NCBI GenBank assembly: GCA_949893755.1
Contig: CATLCV010000004.1
Coordinates: forward strand, 1-64,000
Reading direction: 5' to 3'
Source of the DNA: an uncultured Lachnospiraceae bacterium
GTDB taxonomy: Bacteria > Bacillota > Clostridia > Lachnospirales > Lachnospiraceae
DNA length: 64,000 bases
Position numbers and translations under genes: made by a program. Positions 47,624 through 57,747 of this stretch are shown piece by piece. Numbering within the stretch: position 1 is the stretch's first letter; every line of letters starts with the position of its first letter. Under the pieces are notes generated by a model, which was not told where the DNA came from, did not search any database, and worked only from the letters and a program-made list of their open reading frames with translations.

Positions 47624-48789
47624 CGGTGAAAAAAGAACCGCTTTGGGGAAGAGCGTATGTATTTCTCTCCCTCGCCAATTTTTTCAGCTGGCTCAGCTAT
47701 AATATGATCACTCCGGTCATGACAGGCTATATGGAATCGCTGGGCGCGGGAGTTTCGATCTGCGGGATCGTAGGAGGACTGTTCGCGTTCGCGTCCTGCC
47801 TGTCCCGCCCGGCAAGCGGATATCTATCCGACTGTTATAACCGGAAGCTTTTGATGGGGATATTTACCGTCGTTATGGCGTTTTCCGTATTTGTATATTC
47901 TGTGGTTCCCTATGTCCCTGTGATCCTTGTATTCCGTACCGTTCATGGGATGGCGTTTGCGGTGTCGAGTACGGCAAGCCTGGTTCTGGTGAGCGAATGC
48001 GTGCCGGAATCGAGAATGGCAGAGGGCGTCAGCTATTACAGCATCATGTCCGTTGTATCTATGGCAGCAGGGCCGAGCCTTGGGATCTGGATCAGCGGAA
48101 GGTTCGGGTATCGGATCTGCATGCTGGCGGCTGCGGTGATCCTGGCGGCAGCCGGAGTGATCAATTTTCTGATCCCGTATCAAGCACGGGCGGAAGAAAA
48201 GAAAAAGCGTGACCGCAGGATCCGGATTTCCGGCCTTGTGGAGCCGAAGCTGATCGGACTCAGCGGGGTAAACGCGGCATTTACCATGGTGCAGGGGATC
48301 ATCAGTGCGTTTCTTCTGCCTATGACATTGGAGAAAGGGCTGGGAGGAGCAGGGTTTCATTTTACATTGAGCGCGGTCGTCCTGATCGCGGCCAGAATCT
48401 TAATGGCAGAGCATATGAACCAAATGTCTCTGCGGCAGAATCTTTACCCTGCGTTTCTCTGCGGCGTACTGACACTTGTGCTGGTCGGAAGAGCGGACGC
48501 GGAGTGGTTCCTGATCGCTGCCGCGGTGACAAAGGCATTTTCACATGGGATGTCCCAGCCCGCGCTCCAGACAGAAGCCATCCGGGTCGTTCCGGCAGAG
48601 AAGAGAGGGGTGGCGTGCAGCACGATGTATATAGGAGGAGATCTGGGACAGGCATTGGGGCCGATGCTGGGCGGCATGGTTGCCGATGTGACCGGGTACA
48701 GCAATATGTATCTCTGGTGTATCGTGCCGTTGGCGGCGGCATGGGCTTACTTTTTAAAAAGAGAAAAGCAGCAAAACAGTAGTTTTTGA
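47620..48789 (+). CDS. MFS transporter
   Basis: 12-TM pattern; RPASGYLSDCYNRKLLMG; ATGA overlap with isomerase. Confidence 0.92.
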   Translation: MTVKKEPLWGRAYVFLSLANFFSWLSYNMITPVMTGYMESLGAGVSICGIVGGLFAFASCLSRPASGYLSDCYNRKLLMGIFTVVMAFSVFVYSVVPYVPVILVFRTVHGMAFAVSSTASLVLVSECVPESRMAEGVSYYSIMSVVSMAAGPSLGIWISGRFGYRICMLAAAVILAAAGVINFLIPYQARAEEKKKRDRRIRISGLVEPKLIGLSGVNAAFTMVQGIISAFLLPMTLEKGLGGAGFHFTLSAVVLIAARILMAEHMNQMSLRQNLYPAFLCGVLTLVLVGRADAEWFLIAAAVTKAFSHGMSQPALQTEAIRVVPAEKRGVACSTMYIGGDLGQALGPMLGGMVADVTGYSNMYLWCIVPLAAAWAYFLKREKQQNSSF

Positions 48790-48881
48790 GACGCTCTAAT
48801 GCTGTATTGTATGTTGCAATTCGTCTGGAACTTATATTGAAACAGAGATATGAAACAAAATATGAATATTCCTGACTTCGT

Positions 48882-48910
48882 TTGACTAAAATATAAAAGA
48901 ATGCTATGAT
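48882..48910 (+). promoter_or_regulatory. Promoter TTGACT-N17-TATGAT
   Basis: Near-consensus, upstream of AAA ATPase/TOPRIM pair. Confidence 0.7.
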
Positions 48911-48953
48911 ACCTATATAAAAAAGTCAATCACAAAGGTGAGGAGGATGCGGC

Positions 48954-50399
48954 ATGATAAGCTCTGTAGTTCGTTTATCTGAACTTCGTATTCAGAATTT
49001 CAAAAATGTAAAAAATGGAGTGTTGAATTTCAACAACCGAAGGAAAAATTACAGAGCGGGTATTTTGGGGTTATATGGACAGAACGGCTCCGGTAAGACG
49101 GCCTTGATCGATGCGCTGCAGCTTCTGAAATATGCGCTCTGCGGAAAAACAGTTCCGGCAGAGATGGCGGAGTTTATCCATGTGGACGCACAATATGCCG
49201 CGCTGTCCTATACATTTCACATTACCATGCCGTCCGGAAGGTATGACGCTTTCTATGAATTTTGCATTCGAAAAGAGGAAGATGCCGGGGAGCAGAATTT
49301 TGACGCAGATATTGTCCGTGAGCCGCAGTCAAGGCTGGTGATCTTCGACGAAGTCCTCAGCTATTCCTTCGCGGGAGCAGGCAATCAGAAAGGAACAGAA
49401 GAAACGATCAGAAAAGGGCCGTTGATCGATACACGCACGGAAAAGGTTTTCGTACCGGTTTCAAAGTATGAATGCCTGATCGGAAAAGATAAGAGCAGAG
49501 CCATGGATCTTCTGGTAGCAAAGAAAATGTCAGCCAATACCGCAAGGTCATTCATTTTTTCAAGGGAACTGCTGAATGCGGTCAGAAAACAGCAGAAAAT
49601 AAAAGAGCGTGACACGGAATTTATGCGGCACCTGGCGCTGCTGGAAAGACTGACCCTCTATGGAAACTATGAATTATTTGTCATAAACACGGCGAATACG
49701 GGGATGATCAGCATGAACGCGCTTCCTTTGGCCTTCAAATATGCAGGGAAGGACAGCGGGGCAGTAGGACAGATGATGCTTCCTTTGGAAGATCCCGCCT
49801 TGATTCCAAAAGAAGCCGTGGAAATTGTGGAAAAGGTAATCCGTGATATGAACATTGTTCTGGAGCAGATGGTTCCCGGGCTTCGGATCGGCTTGAAGGA
49901 GCTTGGTATCCAGACATTAAACAATGGAAAAATCGGAAGCCGTATCCAGCTCATTTCCTGCAAAAACAGCAGAGAGATTCCGCTAAAGCATGAGTCGGAA
50001 GGAATTAAAAAGATGATCTCGATTCTCCAGCTTTTGATCGTGATCTATAATCAGGAATCGATCACAGTGGCAATCGATGAATTGGATTCCGGGATTTTTG
50101 AATATCTGCTGGGGGAGATCCTTCGGATCATTTCCGAAAAAGGAAAGGGCCAGCTGATTTTCACCTCACATAACCTCCGGCCTCTGGAAACGCTGGACAG
50201 AGGATTTATTGCATTTACAACAACGAATCCTGTAAAAAGATATATCAGAATGACGAATATCAAAGACAACCATAACCTGCGGGATTTCTATTTCCGGGAT
50301 ATTGTCCTTGGCGAACAGAGTGAAGAGATCTATGAGCCGACCAACAATGCGGAAATCGCATTGGCATTCAGAGAGGCAGGTGAGATCAGTGGCTCGTAA
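48954..50399 (+). CDS. AAA15/AAA21-type ABC-like ATPase (PARIS AriA/OLD-like)
   Basis: Walker A GLYGQNGSGKTALIDAL; HESEGIKKMISIL signature; Walker B/D-loop ITVAIDELDSGIFEYLLGEIL; H-loop FTSHNLRPLE. Confidence 0.85.
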   Translation: MISSVVRLSELRIQNFKNVKNGVLNFNNRRKNYRAGILGLYGQNGSGKTALIDALQLLKYALCGKTVPAEMAEFIHVDAQYAALSYTFHITMPSGRYDAFYEFCIRKEEDAGEQNFDADIVREPQSRLVIFDEVLSYSFAGAGNQKGTEETIRKGPLIDTRTEKVFVPVSKYECLIGKDKSRAMDLLVAKKMSANTARSFIFSRELLNAVRKQQKIKERDTEFMRHLALLERLTLYGNYELFVINTANTGMISMNALPLAFKYAGKDSGAVGQMMLPLEDPALIPKEAVEIVEKVIRDMNIVLEQMVPGLRIGLKELGIQTLNNGKIGSRIQLISCKNSREIPLKHESEGIKKMISILQLLIVIYNQESITVAIDELDSGIFEYLLGEILRIISEKGKGQLIFTSHNLRPLETLDRGFIAFTTTNPVKRYIRMTNIKDNHNLRDFYFRDIVLGEQSEEIYEPTNNAEIALAFREAGEISGS

Positions 50400-51084
50400 G
50401 AAAATCGTCTTTGTAATCGTAGAAGGGCCGTCGGACGATGAAGCATTGGGCGTTATTTTCAGCCGCCTTTATAATAAAAATGCGGTACACGTGGAAATCA
50501 CACATGGAGATATTACTTCGGAATTGTCTGCCGTTCCTGGAAATATAGCATCGAAAATAGGCAATCTGATCCGTGGGTATGCGAAGTCGAACCATTATAG
50601 AGCAGCGGATTTCCAGGAAGTGATCCATCTTATTGATATGGACGGTGCATATATTCCAGAGACGGCAGTTGTGGAAGATTTGGAAAAGAAAAAGCCATTT
50701 TATACCACAACAGAAATCCGGACGGCAAAACCGGTTCAGCTGTCTGCTCGAAACAAAAGAAAAAGAGAAAATATTGACCGCATCTGCTTCATGCATAAGG
50801 TGTGGGGATCTATTCCGTACAGTGCCTATTACATGTCAGCAAATTTGGATCATGTTCTGTATGATAAGCTCAACAGCACAGATGACGAAAAAGAAAATGA
50901 CGCCTATGCATTTGCTAAAAAATATAAAGATCACTTGGAAGATTTTCTGACATTCATATCAGATTCAGATTTCTCCGTATGCAGTGATTTTAGAGAATCA
51001 TGGGAATATATAAAAGCGGAGAGGCGTTCTCTTGAGCGGCATACAAATCTTGGAATCTGCTTTAAAACCATGAAAGATTACTGA
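50389..51084 (+). CDS. TOPRIM-like effector candidate paired with ATPase
   Basis: GTG start inside ATPase 3' end; VFVIVEGPSDDEALGVI (Glu motif) and VIHLIDMDGAYI (DxD motif). Confidence 0.72.
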   Translation: MARKKIVFVIVEGPSDDEALGVIFSRLYNKNAVHVEITHGDITSELSAVPGNIASKIGNLIRGYAKSNHYRAADFQEVIHLIDMDGAYIPETAVVEDLEKKKPFYTTTEIRTAKPVQLSARNKRKRENIDRICFMHKVWGSIPYSAYYMSANLDHVLYDKLNSTDDEKENDAYAFAKKYKDHLEDFLTFISDSDFSVCSDFRESWEYIKAERRSLERHTNLGICFKTMKDY

Positions 51085-51184
51085 AAACATTCCAAAATAG
51101 GTATTGCCAACAGCCCCGGAAGCATGTATAATTTTTACAGAAATTTCATGGAACAAAATCATTTTTGGAGAGAGGTGGTTGACG

Positions 51185-51805
51185 TTGGATGACACCAGAA
51201 CCCGGATTATTTCCGCCGCGATGAAGGCTGTGCGGGAGTACGGCCTGGAAGGGGTGCGGATCCAGAATGTCAGCGATCTGGCGGGGATATCCCCCGGGGC
51301 ATTGTACCGTCACTTCAACAGCAAGGATCAGCTGATCGAGGAATGCTTTACCTATGTGGACAAGCAGGCGGCAGAGATCTTCGAGCATTTAAAGTTCAAC
51401 CCTGTGGCCATGGCCGCCGACCCGATCGGAACGGTGAAAAGCCTGTGGCTGCCGTATTTCCGTTTTTGGGTGGCGCATCCGGATGAGACGGTATTCTATC
51501 ATCGGTTTCGAGACAGCACCTTTTTCCCGAAATATCATGAAACCCGGGACACGAGTTATTTCAGCTCCTTCGTCGGTATGGTACATACATTCAAGGCGAC
51601 GTTTCCCCGCCTGAAAACAATCAATCAGGATCTGCTGTGGCTTCATATTCTTACATGCACCGTGCTGTATGCCAAGTATGTAGTAGAGGGCGTGCTCCCG
51701 GACGATCAGGAGACGGAAGACACGGTATTCAGACTGCTGTGTACCGGACTGAGCGGTTATCTGAAGCCGGAGAAAGCCAAAAAGGGAAAAAGAATTGAAA
51801 AATGA
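51185..51805 (+). CDS. TetR/AcrR family transcriptional regulator
   Basis: TRTRIISAAMKAVREYGLEGVRIQNVSDLAGISPGALYRHFNSKDQLIEE; TTG start after gagagaggtgg. Confidence 0.9.
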   Translation: MDDTRTRIISAAMKAVREYGLEGVRIQNVSDLAGISPGALYRHFNSKDQLIEECFTYVDKQAAEIFEHLKFNPVAMAADPIGTVKSLWLPYFRFWVAHPDETVFYHRFRDSTFFPKYHETRDTSYFSSFVGMVHTFKATFPRLKTINQDLLWLHILTCTVLYAKYVVEGVLPDDQETEDTVFRLLCTGLSGYLKPEKAKKGKRIEK

Positions 51806-51807
51806 AG

Positions 51808-51842
51808 ATATGCCCTTCTGAATCAACGTGGGGCATATTTTT
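51808..51842 (+). terminator. Rho-independent terminator ATATGCCC...GGGCATATTTTT
   Basis: 8-bp stem followed by T tract after TetR gene. Confidence 0.65.
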
Positions 51843-51905
51843 GGCGTATGCAGTAAATAAACATTTACTTACGGAACAGGGATTTAAGAAAGGACAGGAA
51901 TCACT

Positions 51906-52823
51906 ATGGAAAAAATTTTGATCGTTGATGACAGTATCTTGCAGGCAGCCCAGTTAAAAACCATTTTGGAGGACGAGTATGAGATCACCACCGCGCATAC
52001 GGCGGAGGAGGGGCTTAGCCTTGCCAGCACTGAAAATTATTCCCTGATCCTGCTGGATGTCGTGATGCCGGGGATGGACGGTTTTACGCTGCTGAAAAAG
52101 CTGCAGGAGGAGATCATTACCCAAAGTGTACCGGTGATCCTGATCACCAGCCTGACTGACATCGAGAACGAGCAGTATGGTCTGATCCTGGGGGCGGTGG
52201 ATTATGTTACAAAGCCGTTCCACGCACGGATCATAAAAGCACGGGTCAATACCCATGTCAAGCTGTATAAATACCGGCGGCAGATCGAGCAGCAATCCAT
52301 GACGGATCAGCTGACGGGAATCGCGAACAGGCGGAAGTATGAGGACTACAGTATTACGAAATGGAACGAAGCGATTCGCCTGCGGGTCCCGTTTACGATC
52401 TGTATGTTTGATATTGACCGCTTCAAAGTATACAATGACACATTCGGCCATCCCGCGGGGGATAAAGTCATTGAAGCGGTAGCAAAGACAGCGGCTGCGC
52501 ATTTGAAGCGCAGTACGGATTTTCTGGCCCGTTACGGAGGAGAAGAATTTGTAGTGATCCTTTTGGGAGACAGCGCTGAGAAAGCATTTGCGCATCTGAA
52601 AAAGATCCGGCAGGAGATCGAGAATCTCCACATTCCTCATGACCCTTCCGTTTCCCAATGGGTCACGGTCAGTATCGGGGGCGTAACTGTCATGCCGCAG
52701 AGGGAAAGCTCCTATGACTCTTACTTAAAAATTGCGGATACGATGCTGTACGACGCGAAAAAAAGCGGCCGCAACAGAGTGATCTGGGCGGACGAGAAAA
52801 TGAAGCAGCTGCATGAAAAATGA
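51906..52823 (+). CDS. Response regulator-diguanylate cyclase (REC-GGDEF)
   Basis: ILIVDDSILQAAQLKTIL receiver; LLDVVMPGMDG; RYGGEEFVVIL active site. Confidence 0.95.
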   Translation: MEKILIVDDSILQAAQLKTILEDEYEITTAHTAEEGLSLASTENYSLILLDVVMPGMDGFTLLKKLQEEIITQSVPVILITSLTDIENEQYGLILGAVDYVTKPFHARIIKARVNTHVKLYKYRRQIEQQSMTDQLTGIANRRKYEDYSITKWNEAIRLRVPFTICMFDIDRFKVYNDTFGHPAGDKVIEAVAKTAAAHLKRSTDFLARYGGEEFVVILLGDSAEKAFAHLKKIRQEIENLHIPHDPSVSQWVTVSIGGVTVMPQRESSYDSYLKIADTMLYDAKKSGRNRVIWADEKMKQLHEK

Positions 52824-52850
52824 TGTGTGACAGGATCAGGAGGTAAGAAG

Positions 52851-53714
52851 ATGCGTCTATTTGGCCTATTTGGAAAGGGCAGCAAGGAACAGCCGAAGGA
52901 AAATGAACAGAAGACGGAAGAAAACAGCCAGGCGGAGATTACGGCTTATTCCGGTATGCGTGTAGAGGTAACGACCTTTGAAGGCGAGCTGCTTTTTGTC
53001 GCAAAGCTGGTGAACCTGCGGGAAAATCAGGCAGTGCTGCAGCAATATTCGGAGACGGAGCGTTCCAAAGAGATACTGCAGCAATATACCGAGGAGGAAG
53101 AAGACGGGAAGACGCAGGAAGCGGGAAGCGGCGCAAATGCAGGGCCGGAGTCCCTGGAAGTGGTATTTGCCAGGATGCTGGCGGAGCAGGCGGAGAAGGA
53201 GCAGGATTCGGAAGAAAAGAAGCAGAAGGAACCGCTCCATGTCAGGATCCGCGGGTACAATGACCACGAAAGAAAAGCGGTTTATATGGAGGGCTTCATT
53301 ACGCCCGAAGAAAAACATACATGGAAGGTGGAAGAATTAACGGTTACCCGGATCGGAAATGACCGCGCCTTTTTCCGCCTGGAAACGAATCTTGACGCGG
53401 TCGTTACCACATTCGGCGGATTTTCCGCCAGGGAGCAGGACTGTAAAATGCTGAATATCAGTGTCGGGGGCGCCCGCATCCTCTCAGAGCAATTATATCA
53501 TGAGGGGGATAAATTCCTGCTGAAGGTGCAGCTTCTGGAGGACAGGCCGATGTCCGTGATGTTCTGTGAAGTGCTGCGCGTCTTCGAGAGAGAAGACTCA
53601 AAATATGAATATGGCTGCCGGTTTTTAGAGCTGAACGAAGAGGATCAGGACAAGATCACCCAGAACATTTTTGCGGCCCAGCTTGCGGAACGCCGTAAAA
53701 AGCGGGGGCAGTGA
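52851..53714 (+). CDS. PilZ domain protein
   Basis: C-terminal FSAREQDCKMLNISVGGARILSEQ...CRFLELNEEDQDKI PilZ-like motif; next to GGDEF gene. Confidence 0.78.
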   Translation: MRLFGLFGKGSKEQPKENEQKTEENSQAEITAYSGMRVEVTTFEGELLFVAKLVNLRENQAVLQQYSETERSKEILQQYTEEEEDGKTQEAGSGANAGPESLEVVFARMLAEQAEKEQDSEEKKQKEPLHVRIRGYNDHERKAVYMEGFITPEEKHTWKVEELTVTRIGNDRAFFRLETNLDAVVTTFGGFSAREQDCKMLNISVGGARILSEQLYHEGDKFLLKVQLLEDRPMSVMFCEVLRVFEREDSKYEYGCRFLELNEEDQDKITQNIFAAQLAERRKKRGQ

Positions 53715-53728
53715 GATTATGGGGCAGG

Positions 53729-53751
53729 GGGACGGGCTTAAAGCCCGTCCC
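53729..53751 (+). terminator. Hairpin terminator GGGACGGGCTTAAAGCCCGTCCC
   Basis: Perfect 11-bp arms followed by TTGTCTTT. Confidence 0.75.
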
Positions 53752-53853
53752 TTGTCTTTCCGATACACGCATTCATCTTAAAATGTGTTTATGTCAGCTG
53801 TGTAATCTGTTGTTTCAGATTTTCCCGGGACACGTCTGGCCATGGTGTGATAT

Positions 53854-55230
53854 CTAACACTTCTTCCCCCCGGCACGGTACAGATATTCCCCCACTGCCG
53901 CCGAAAGAACCGTTCCGATGATCTTTACCCACAACGCGAACCAATTTCCTGCGGCGATATCGTCCGCGAACATATAGTACAGGCAGATGCAGATACAGCC
54001 GAAGCAGAGGATCCCGCAGACCCACATCCCCGCGTTGCCGCCCGGTACCCTGTACACGCGTTTTCTCTCCGCGTCGCTGTAGCGCAGCCGGACCGCCGCC
54101 GCAAACATCACCAGATAGGGGATCATGAAGATTACAAGGCTGAAGGAAAAAATGTCCCAGAAAATGGCGTTTGCCTCTTCGCTCCCCAGCAGGAAATTCA
54201 GGATCAGGAGCACGGCGGAAAGGACTCCCATCACGATATAGAGATTTCCCGCGGTGCCGTATCTGCTCCTTGCGCCGAGAAAACGGTTCCGTTTGTCCAG
54301 CTCTGCCGCGATCAGGCTTTCATTTGCCCCCAGAGTCCAGGAGATCATGTTGGAAACCAGGGTCAGGCAGGACACGATCACCAGGATTCCCAGGATCGGT
54401 TTCTGGCCGGCGCCGAACACGGAGCACAGCTCTTCCAGCGCATAGTAAAATCCGTCCATGGTATCGATAGTTTCTGCCGGAAGCGCCGCCAGCATGCCGA
54501 AGGTGCCGATCACGTACAGGACGGTGATCGCAACGCCGGCCAGGATGGACATTTTCGGGATCGTTTTTTCCGGGGTGTCGATCTTATCGCCGATGGAACC
54601 GATCAGCTCAAATCCAAGCAGATTGTATACGATGATCGCCAATCCGGAGGACATATCGCTCATGGAGGTGATCTTAAAATCATCGATGGTAAATGCATTT
54701 GCCGGTCCGTTCTTGATCACATAGGCCGCGCCCAAGACTCCGAAGATCACGAGAATCGCCATTTTACAGATTGACGCAATGGACGTAAGAGTCACGGAAA
54801 GCTCCACGCCTCGGTAACCGATCCAGACAATGAGCCAGCTCATGATCAGGGAAATGGCCGCGATCACCCATACGGACGCGTCCGGGAAAAATGTATAGCT
54901 GAGCCAGTATGCGAAGGTCAGAAATACCGCCGGCATCCAGAATGCCACGTTGATCCAGTAAAACCAGCCCACCTGCACCCCAACATGCTCTCCGAACGCG
55001 CGGGTGCACCATGACGTGATCCCGCCCGCGTCCGGGTAGGTGCTGCCAAGCTCCGCGTTCAGCAGGCCGTAGGGTATGAAAAAAATGATTGCGAAAATGA
55101 GCCACATGGTAATGGATCTTACTCCCGCAAAGGCGGGCGCCCCTGCCAGGGAATCCAATACAAGGACACTGCATATTGTAAATAAAATGGTCTGTACCAG
55201 ACTTACTTTTTTCTCCTGAGTTTCTCCCAT
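53854..55230 (-). CDS. APC family amino acid/polyamine permease
   Basis: 458 aa, 12-TM pattern, NAELGSTYPDAGGITSWCTRAFG; adjacent to agmatine deiminase. Confidence 0.91.
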   Translation of the reverse strand: MGETQEKKVSLVQTILFTICSVLVLDSLAGAPAFAGVRSITMWLIFAIIFFIPYGLLNAELGSTYPDAGGITSWCTRAFGEHVGVQVGWFYWINVAFWMPAVFLTFAYWLSYTFFPDASVWVIAAISLIMSWLIVWIGYRGVELSVTLTSIASICKMAILVIFGVLGAAYVIKNGPANAFTIDDFKITSMSDMSSGLAIIVYNLLGFELIGSIGDKIDTPEKTIPKMSILAGVAITVLYVIGTFGMLAALPAETIDTMDGFYYALEELCSVFGAGQKPILGILVIVSCLTLVSNMISWTLGANESLIAAELDKRNRFLGARSRYGTAGNLYIVMGVLSAVLLILNFLLGSEEANAIFWDIFSFSLVIFMIPYLVMFAAAVRLRYSDAERKRVYRVPGGNAGMWVCGILCFGCICICLYYMFADDIAAGNWFALWVKIIGTVLSAAVGEYLYRAGGKKC

Positions 55231-55356
55231 GTTATTCCACTTCCTTTCCAGACTTATATATGAAAAGTAACGGGCGGTATGCCGCAGTCATACCCCGACA
55301 TACCACCCTGAAAAAATCACTCTACTTCGTATCTGTTCAGTCTCCCCGCAGGTACC

Positions 55357-56478
55357 TTATTTCTTTTTTAATGCGGCGATCGCTGCCGAATCCGGCTGCT
55401 GCAATGCCATGCAATGGATATTTCCGCCGCACATGGACCATTCCCTGGTGTAGATCTTGATGATCTCCCGTTCCGGCATGATCTCTTTAAAGATCTTGCA
55501 GGCTACCTCATCCATGGGATCATCATACTGCGGTACAAGCAGGCCGCCGTTCACAAAGTAGCTGTTGATATAGGTGACAGCCAGCGGAAGCCCGTCCTCC
55601 CGGGAAGAAGCGCTTTCGGAAATATCAACGCCCTCGCTCTGCTCCTTGGAAATATGCAGCACTGCCGGGATCGGGATCTTGTGGATCTCAAATTTGCGCC
55701 CCTTCGCGTCTGTAGCTTCGCTCAGGATATCATACGCGGCTTTCAGATTGGGATACTGGGGATTCTCCGGATCGTCCGTCCAGGAAAGGGCGAGTACGCC
55801 GGGCCGGACGAAGAAGCAGACATCATCAATGTGGCCGTCCGTCTCGTCAAACGCCATTCCGTCTTTCAGCCAGATCACTTTTTCCAGTCCCATATATTGT
55901 TTAAAATATTCTTCGATCTCTTCTTTGGTCAGCTTCGGATTCCGGTTCTGGTTGAGGACACTGTTCTCGGTCACGATCAGGGTACCTTCGCCGTCGATCT
56001 GCATAGCCCCGCCTTCAAAAACCACCTTTCTCGCGTCATAGCGGTCATAATTTTCCAGGTCAAGGAGCTTAGTTGCAAATTCCTGATCACGTTTCCACGG
56101 GAAGTACAGTCCTCCCTCCAGTCCGCCGTAAGCGTTCCAGCCCCATGTGACACCGCGCATCTCGCCTTCGTCATTGATCACATAGAAGGGGCCCTTGTCC
56201 TGCGCCCAGGCATCGTCGATCGTCATCTCCACCACGCGGACCTCCTCCGGAAGACGCGCCCTGGCGTTCTCATACTGGTCCGCGGAACAGAAAACGGTCA
56301 GCGCTTCGTGCTTGATGATCTCCTTTGCCACTTCCACCAATACCCTCTGTCCGGGCTTTCCGCCGTCCCGCCAGGTATCCTGCCTCTCCGGCCAGATCAG
56401 AAAATCCTGTTTCCTCGGTAAAAATTCTGCGGGCATGTAAAATCCGTCTTTTTTGGGGGTGCTCTTAATTGTTCTCAT
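55357..56478 (-). CDS. aguA: Agmatine deiminase
   Basis: MPAEFLPRKQDFLIWPERQDTWRDGG, DDAWAQDKGPFYVIND, WNAYGG, GHIDDVCFFVRPG, GGNIHCM. Confidence 0.95.
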   Translation of the reverse strand: MRTIKSTPKKDGFYMPAEFLPRKQDFLIWPERQDTWRDGGKPGQRVLVEVAKEIIKHEALTVFCSADQYENARARLPEEVRVVEMTIDDAWAQDKGPFYVINDEGEMRGVTWGWNAYGGLEGGLYFPWKRDQEFATKLLDLENYDRYDARKVVFEGGAMQIDGEGTLIVTENSVLNQNRNPKLTKEEIEEYFKQYMGLEKVIWLKDGMAFDETDGHIDDVCFFVRPGVLALSWTDDPENPQYPNLKAAYDILSEATDAKGRKFEIHKIPIPAVLHISKEQSEGVDISESASSREDGLPLAVTYINSYFVNGGLLVPQYDDPMDEVACKIFKEIMPEREIIKIYTREWSMCGGNIHCMALQQPDSAAIAALKKK

Positions 56479-56719
56479 ACGATCGTGCTCCTTTCGGTCT
56501 GTTTTTTTCTTATAATTTATTATACTGAAATTTATGTTTTGCGCCATTACCCGCAGGCTTCCTATCTCAAAATGGTACCTTCTGTTTCAGGAGGGTACCC
56601 AAAAGTTCTATCAGGGATCCGGACAATTAATTATTCTGGAAATATGGCTTATTAACAGCGGACCGATTTACTATTTTCGTAAACAATGATAAAATAAATT
56701 CAGGGAGGGGCGAAATAAG

Positions 56720-57577
56720 ATGATTACTTTAGATAACAGTCAGTGGAATCAATTGGACGAAATGATTCTGAATTTACATATACAGAAGGATGTCACTGCA
56801 TTGCAGACGCAGATCCTGGAGCAGCTCGCGGTTTTGATTCCCCACCGGCGTTCCTTTTTCGACCTGTGTACCACGCAGAACGGGCAGCGGGTCTTTTTCG
56901 CGCCGGTTTCCCTGAATATGTCCGAAGAAGAGCTTGCTGATTATTACAAAAACTACCAGTACTCCGATTATGTGGCGTGGAGCTTTTCCAATCACAGCTC
57001 CACGATCTACCGCGATTCCGATATGATTGGGCGTTCTTTGCGGGAGAATTCGGATATTTATAAGCAGTGGATGAAGCCGATGGATATCTACTACAGCCTG
57101 GGATGCACGATCTTCAGCAGCAAGCAGCTTCTGGGATCCATTACCCTGTTCCGCAGCGAGCAGGAGGGGGATTTCACGGATTCCGAGCTGGGCATGCTGG
57201 AAGTGATCACCCGGCATCTCTCCGCGCACTTTACCTTCTTATGGCCGTATGGAATCTTTCCCAGTCTTACGGCTCATTTTGCAAATGCTGCTGAGAAGGG
57301 CGGGCTGAGCGCAAGAGAAAGCGAGATTGGCGAACTGATCGCGGCAGGACATTCCAATTCCGAGATCAGCCAGATCCTTTTCATCAGTGAGAACACGGTG
57401 AAAAAACATGTCAACAGCCTGTACCGGAAGCTGGGAATCACAAGCCGGACACAGCTTCTGCGGATGGTTTATGAGAAGATGAGCATTGCGGCAGCGCTGC
57501 CGGAGGAACAGGCGGAAAAATACGGCGGTCACAGAAAGTTCACAAAAAAATCAGCACTCCCTATTGACGAGTGCTGA
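56720..57577 (+). CDS. LuxR family transcriptional regulator
   Basis: C-terminal LSARESEIGELIAAGHSNSEISQILFISENTVKKHVNSLYRKLGITSRTQLLRM. Confidence 0.9.
   Translation: MITLDNSQWNQLDEMILNLHIQKDVTALQTQILEQLAVLIPHRRSFFDLCTTQNGQRVFFAPVSLNMSEEELADYYKNYQYSDYVAWSFSNHSSTIYRDSDMIGRSLRENSDIYKQWMKPMDIYYSLGCTIFSSKQLLGSITLFRSEQEGDFTDSELGMLEVITRHLSAHFTFLWPYGIFPSLTAHFANAAEKGGLSARESEIGELIAAGHSNSEISQILFISENTVKKHVNSLYRKLGITSRTQLLRMVYEKMSIAAALPEEQAEKYGGHRKFTKKSALPIDEC
57551..57577. promoter_or_regulatory. CIRCE (HrcA operator) element TCAGCACTC-N9-GAGTGCTGA
   Basis: 9-bp arms, exactly 9-bp spacer, close to consensus TTAGCACTC-N9-GAGTGCTAA; upstream of hsp20. Confidence 0.9.
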
Positions 57578-57592
57578 TTTGCGTGTTATAGT
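57564..57592 (+). promoter_or_regulatory. Promoter TTGACG-N17-TATAGT overlapping CIRCE
   Basis: -35 inside CIRCE spacer/arm, -10 at 57587-57592. Confidence 0.75.
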
Positions 57593-57747
57593 ACAGATAG
57601 AACAAAGGAGAAGGAAAGAAAGGAACCGCTTAGAAGTCCCGTTTCCTTCCTGGTATAATCCGCAGGAAGTATCTTGATACGAATTATACGAAGCATCCCC
57701 GGTTCGAGTTAACAAGTTGTTTTTCATTAGAAAAGGAGCGATGACTT

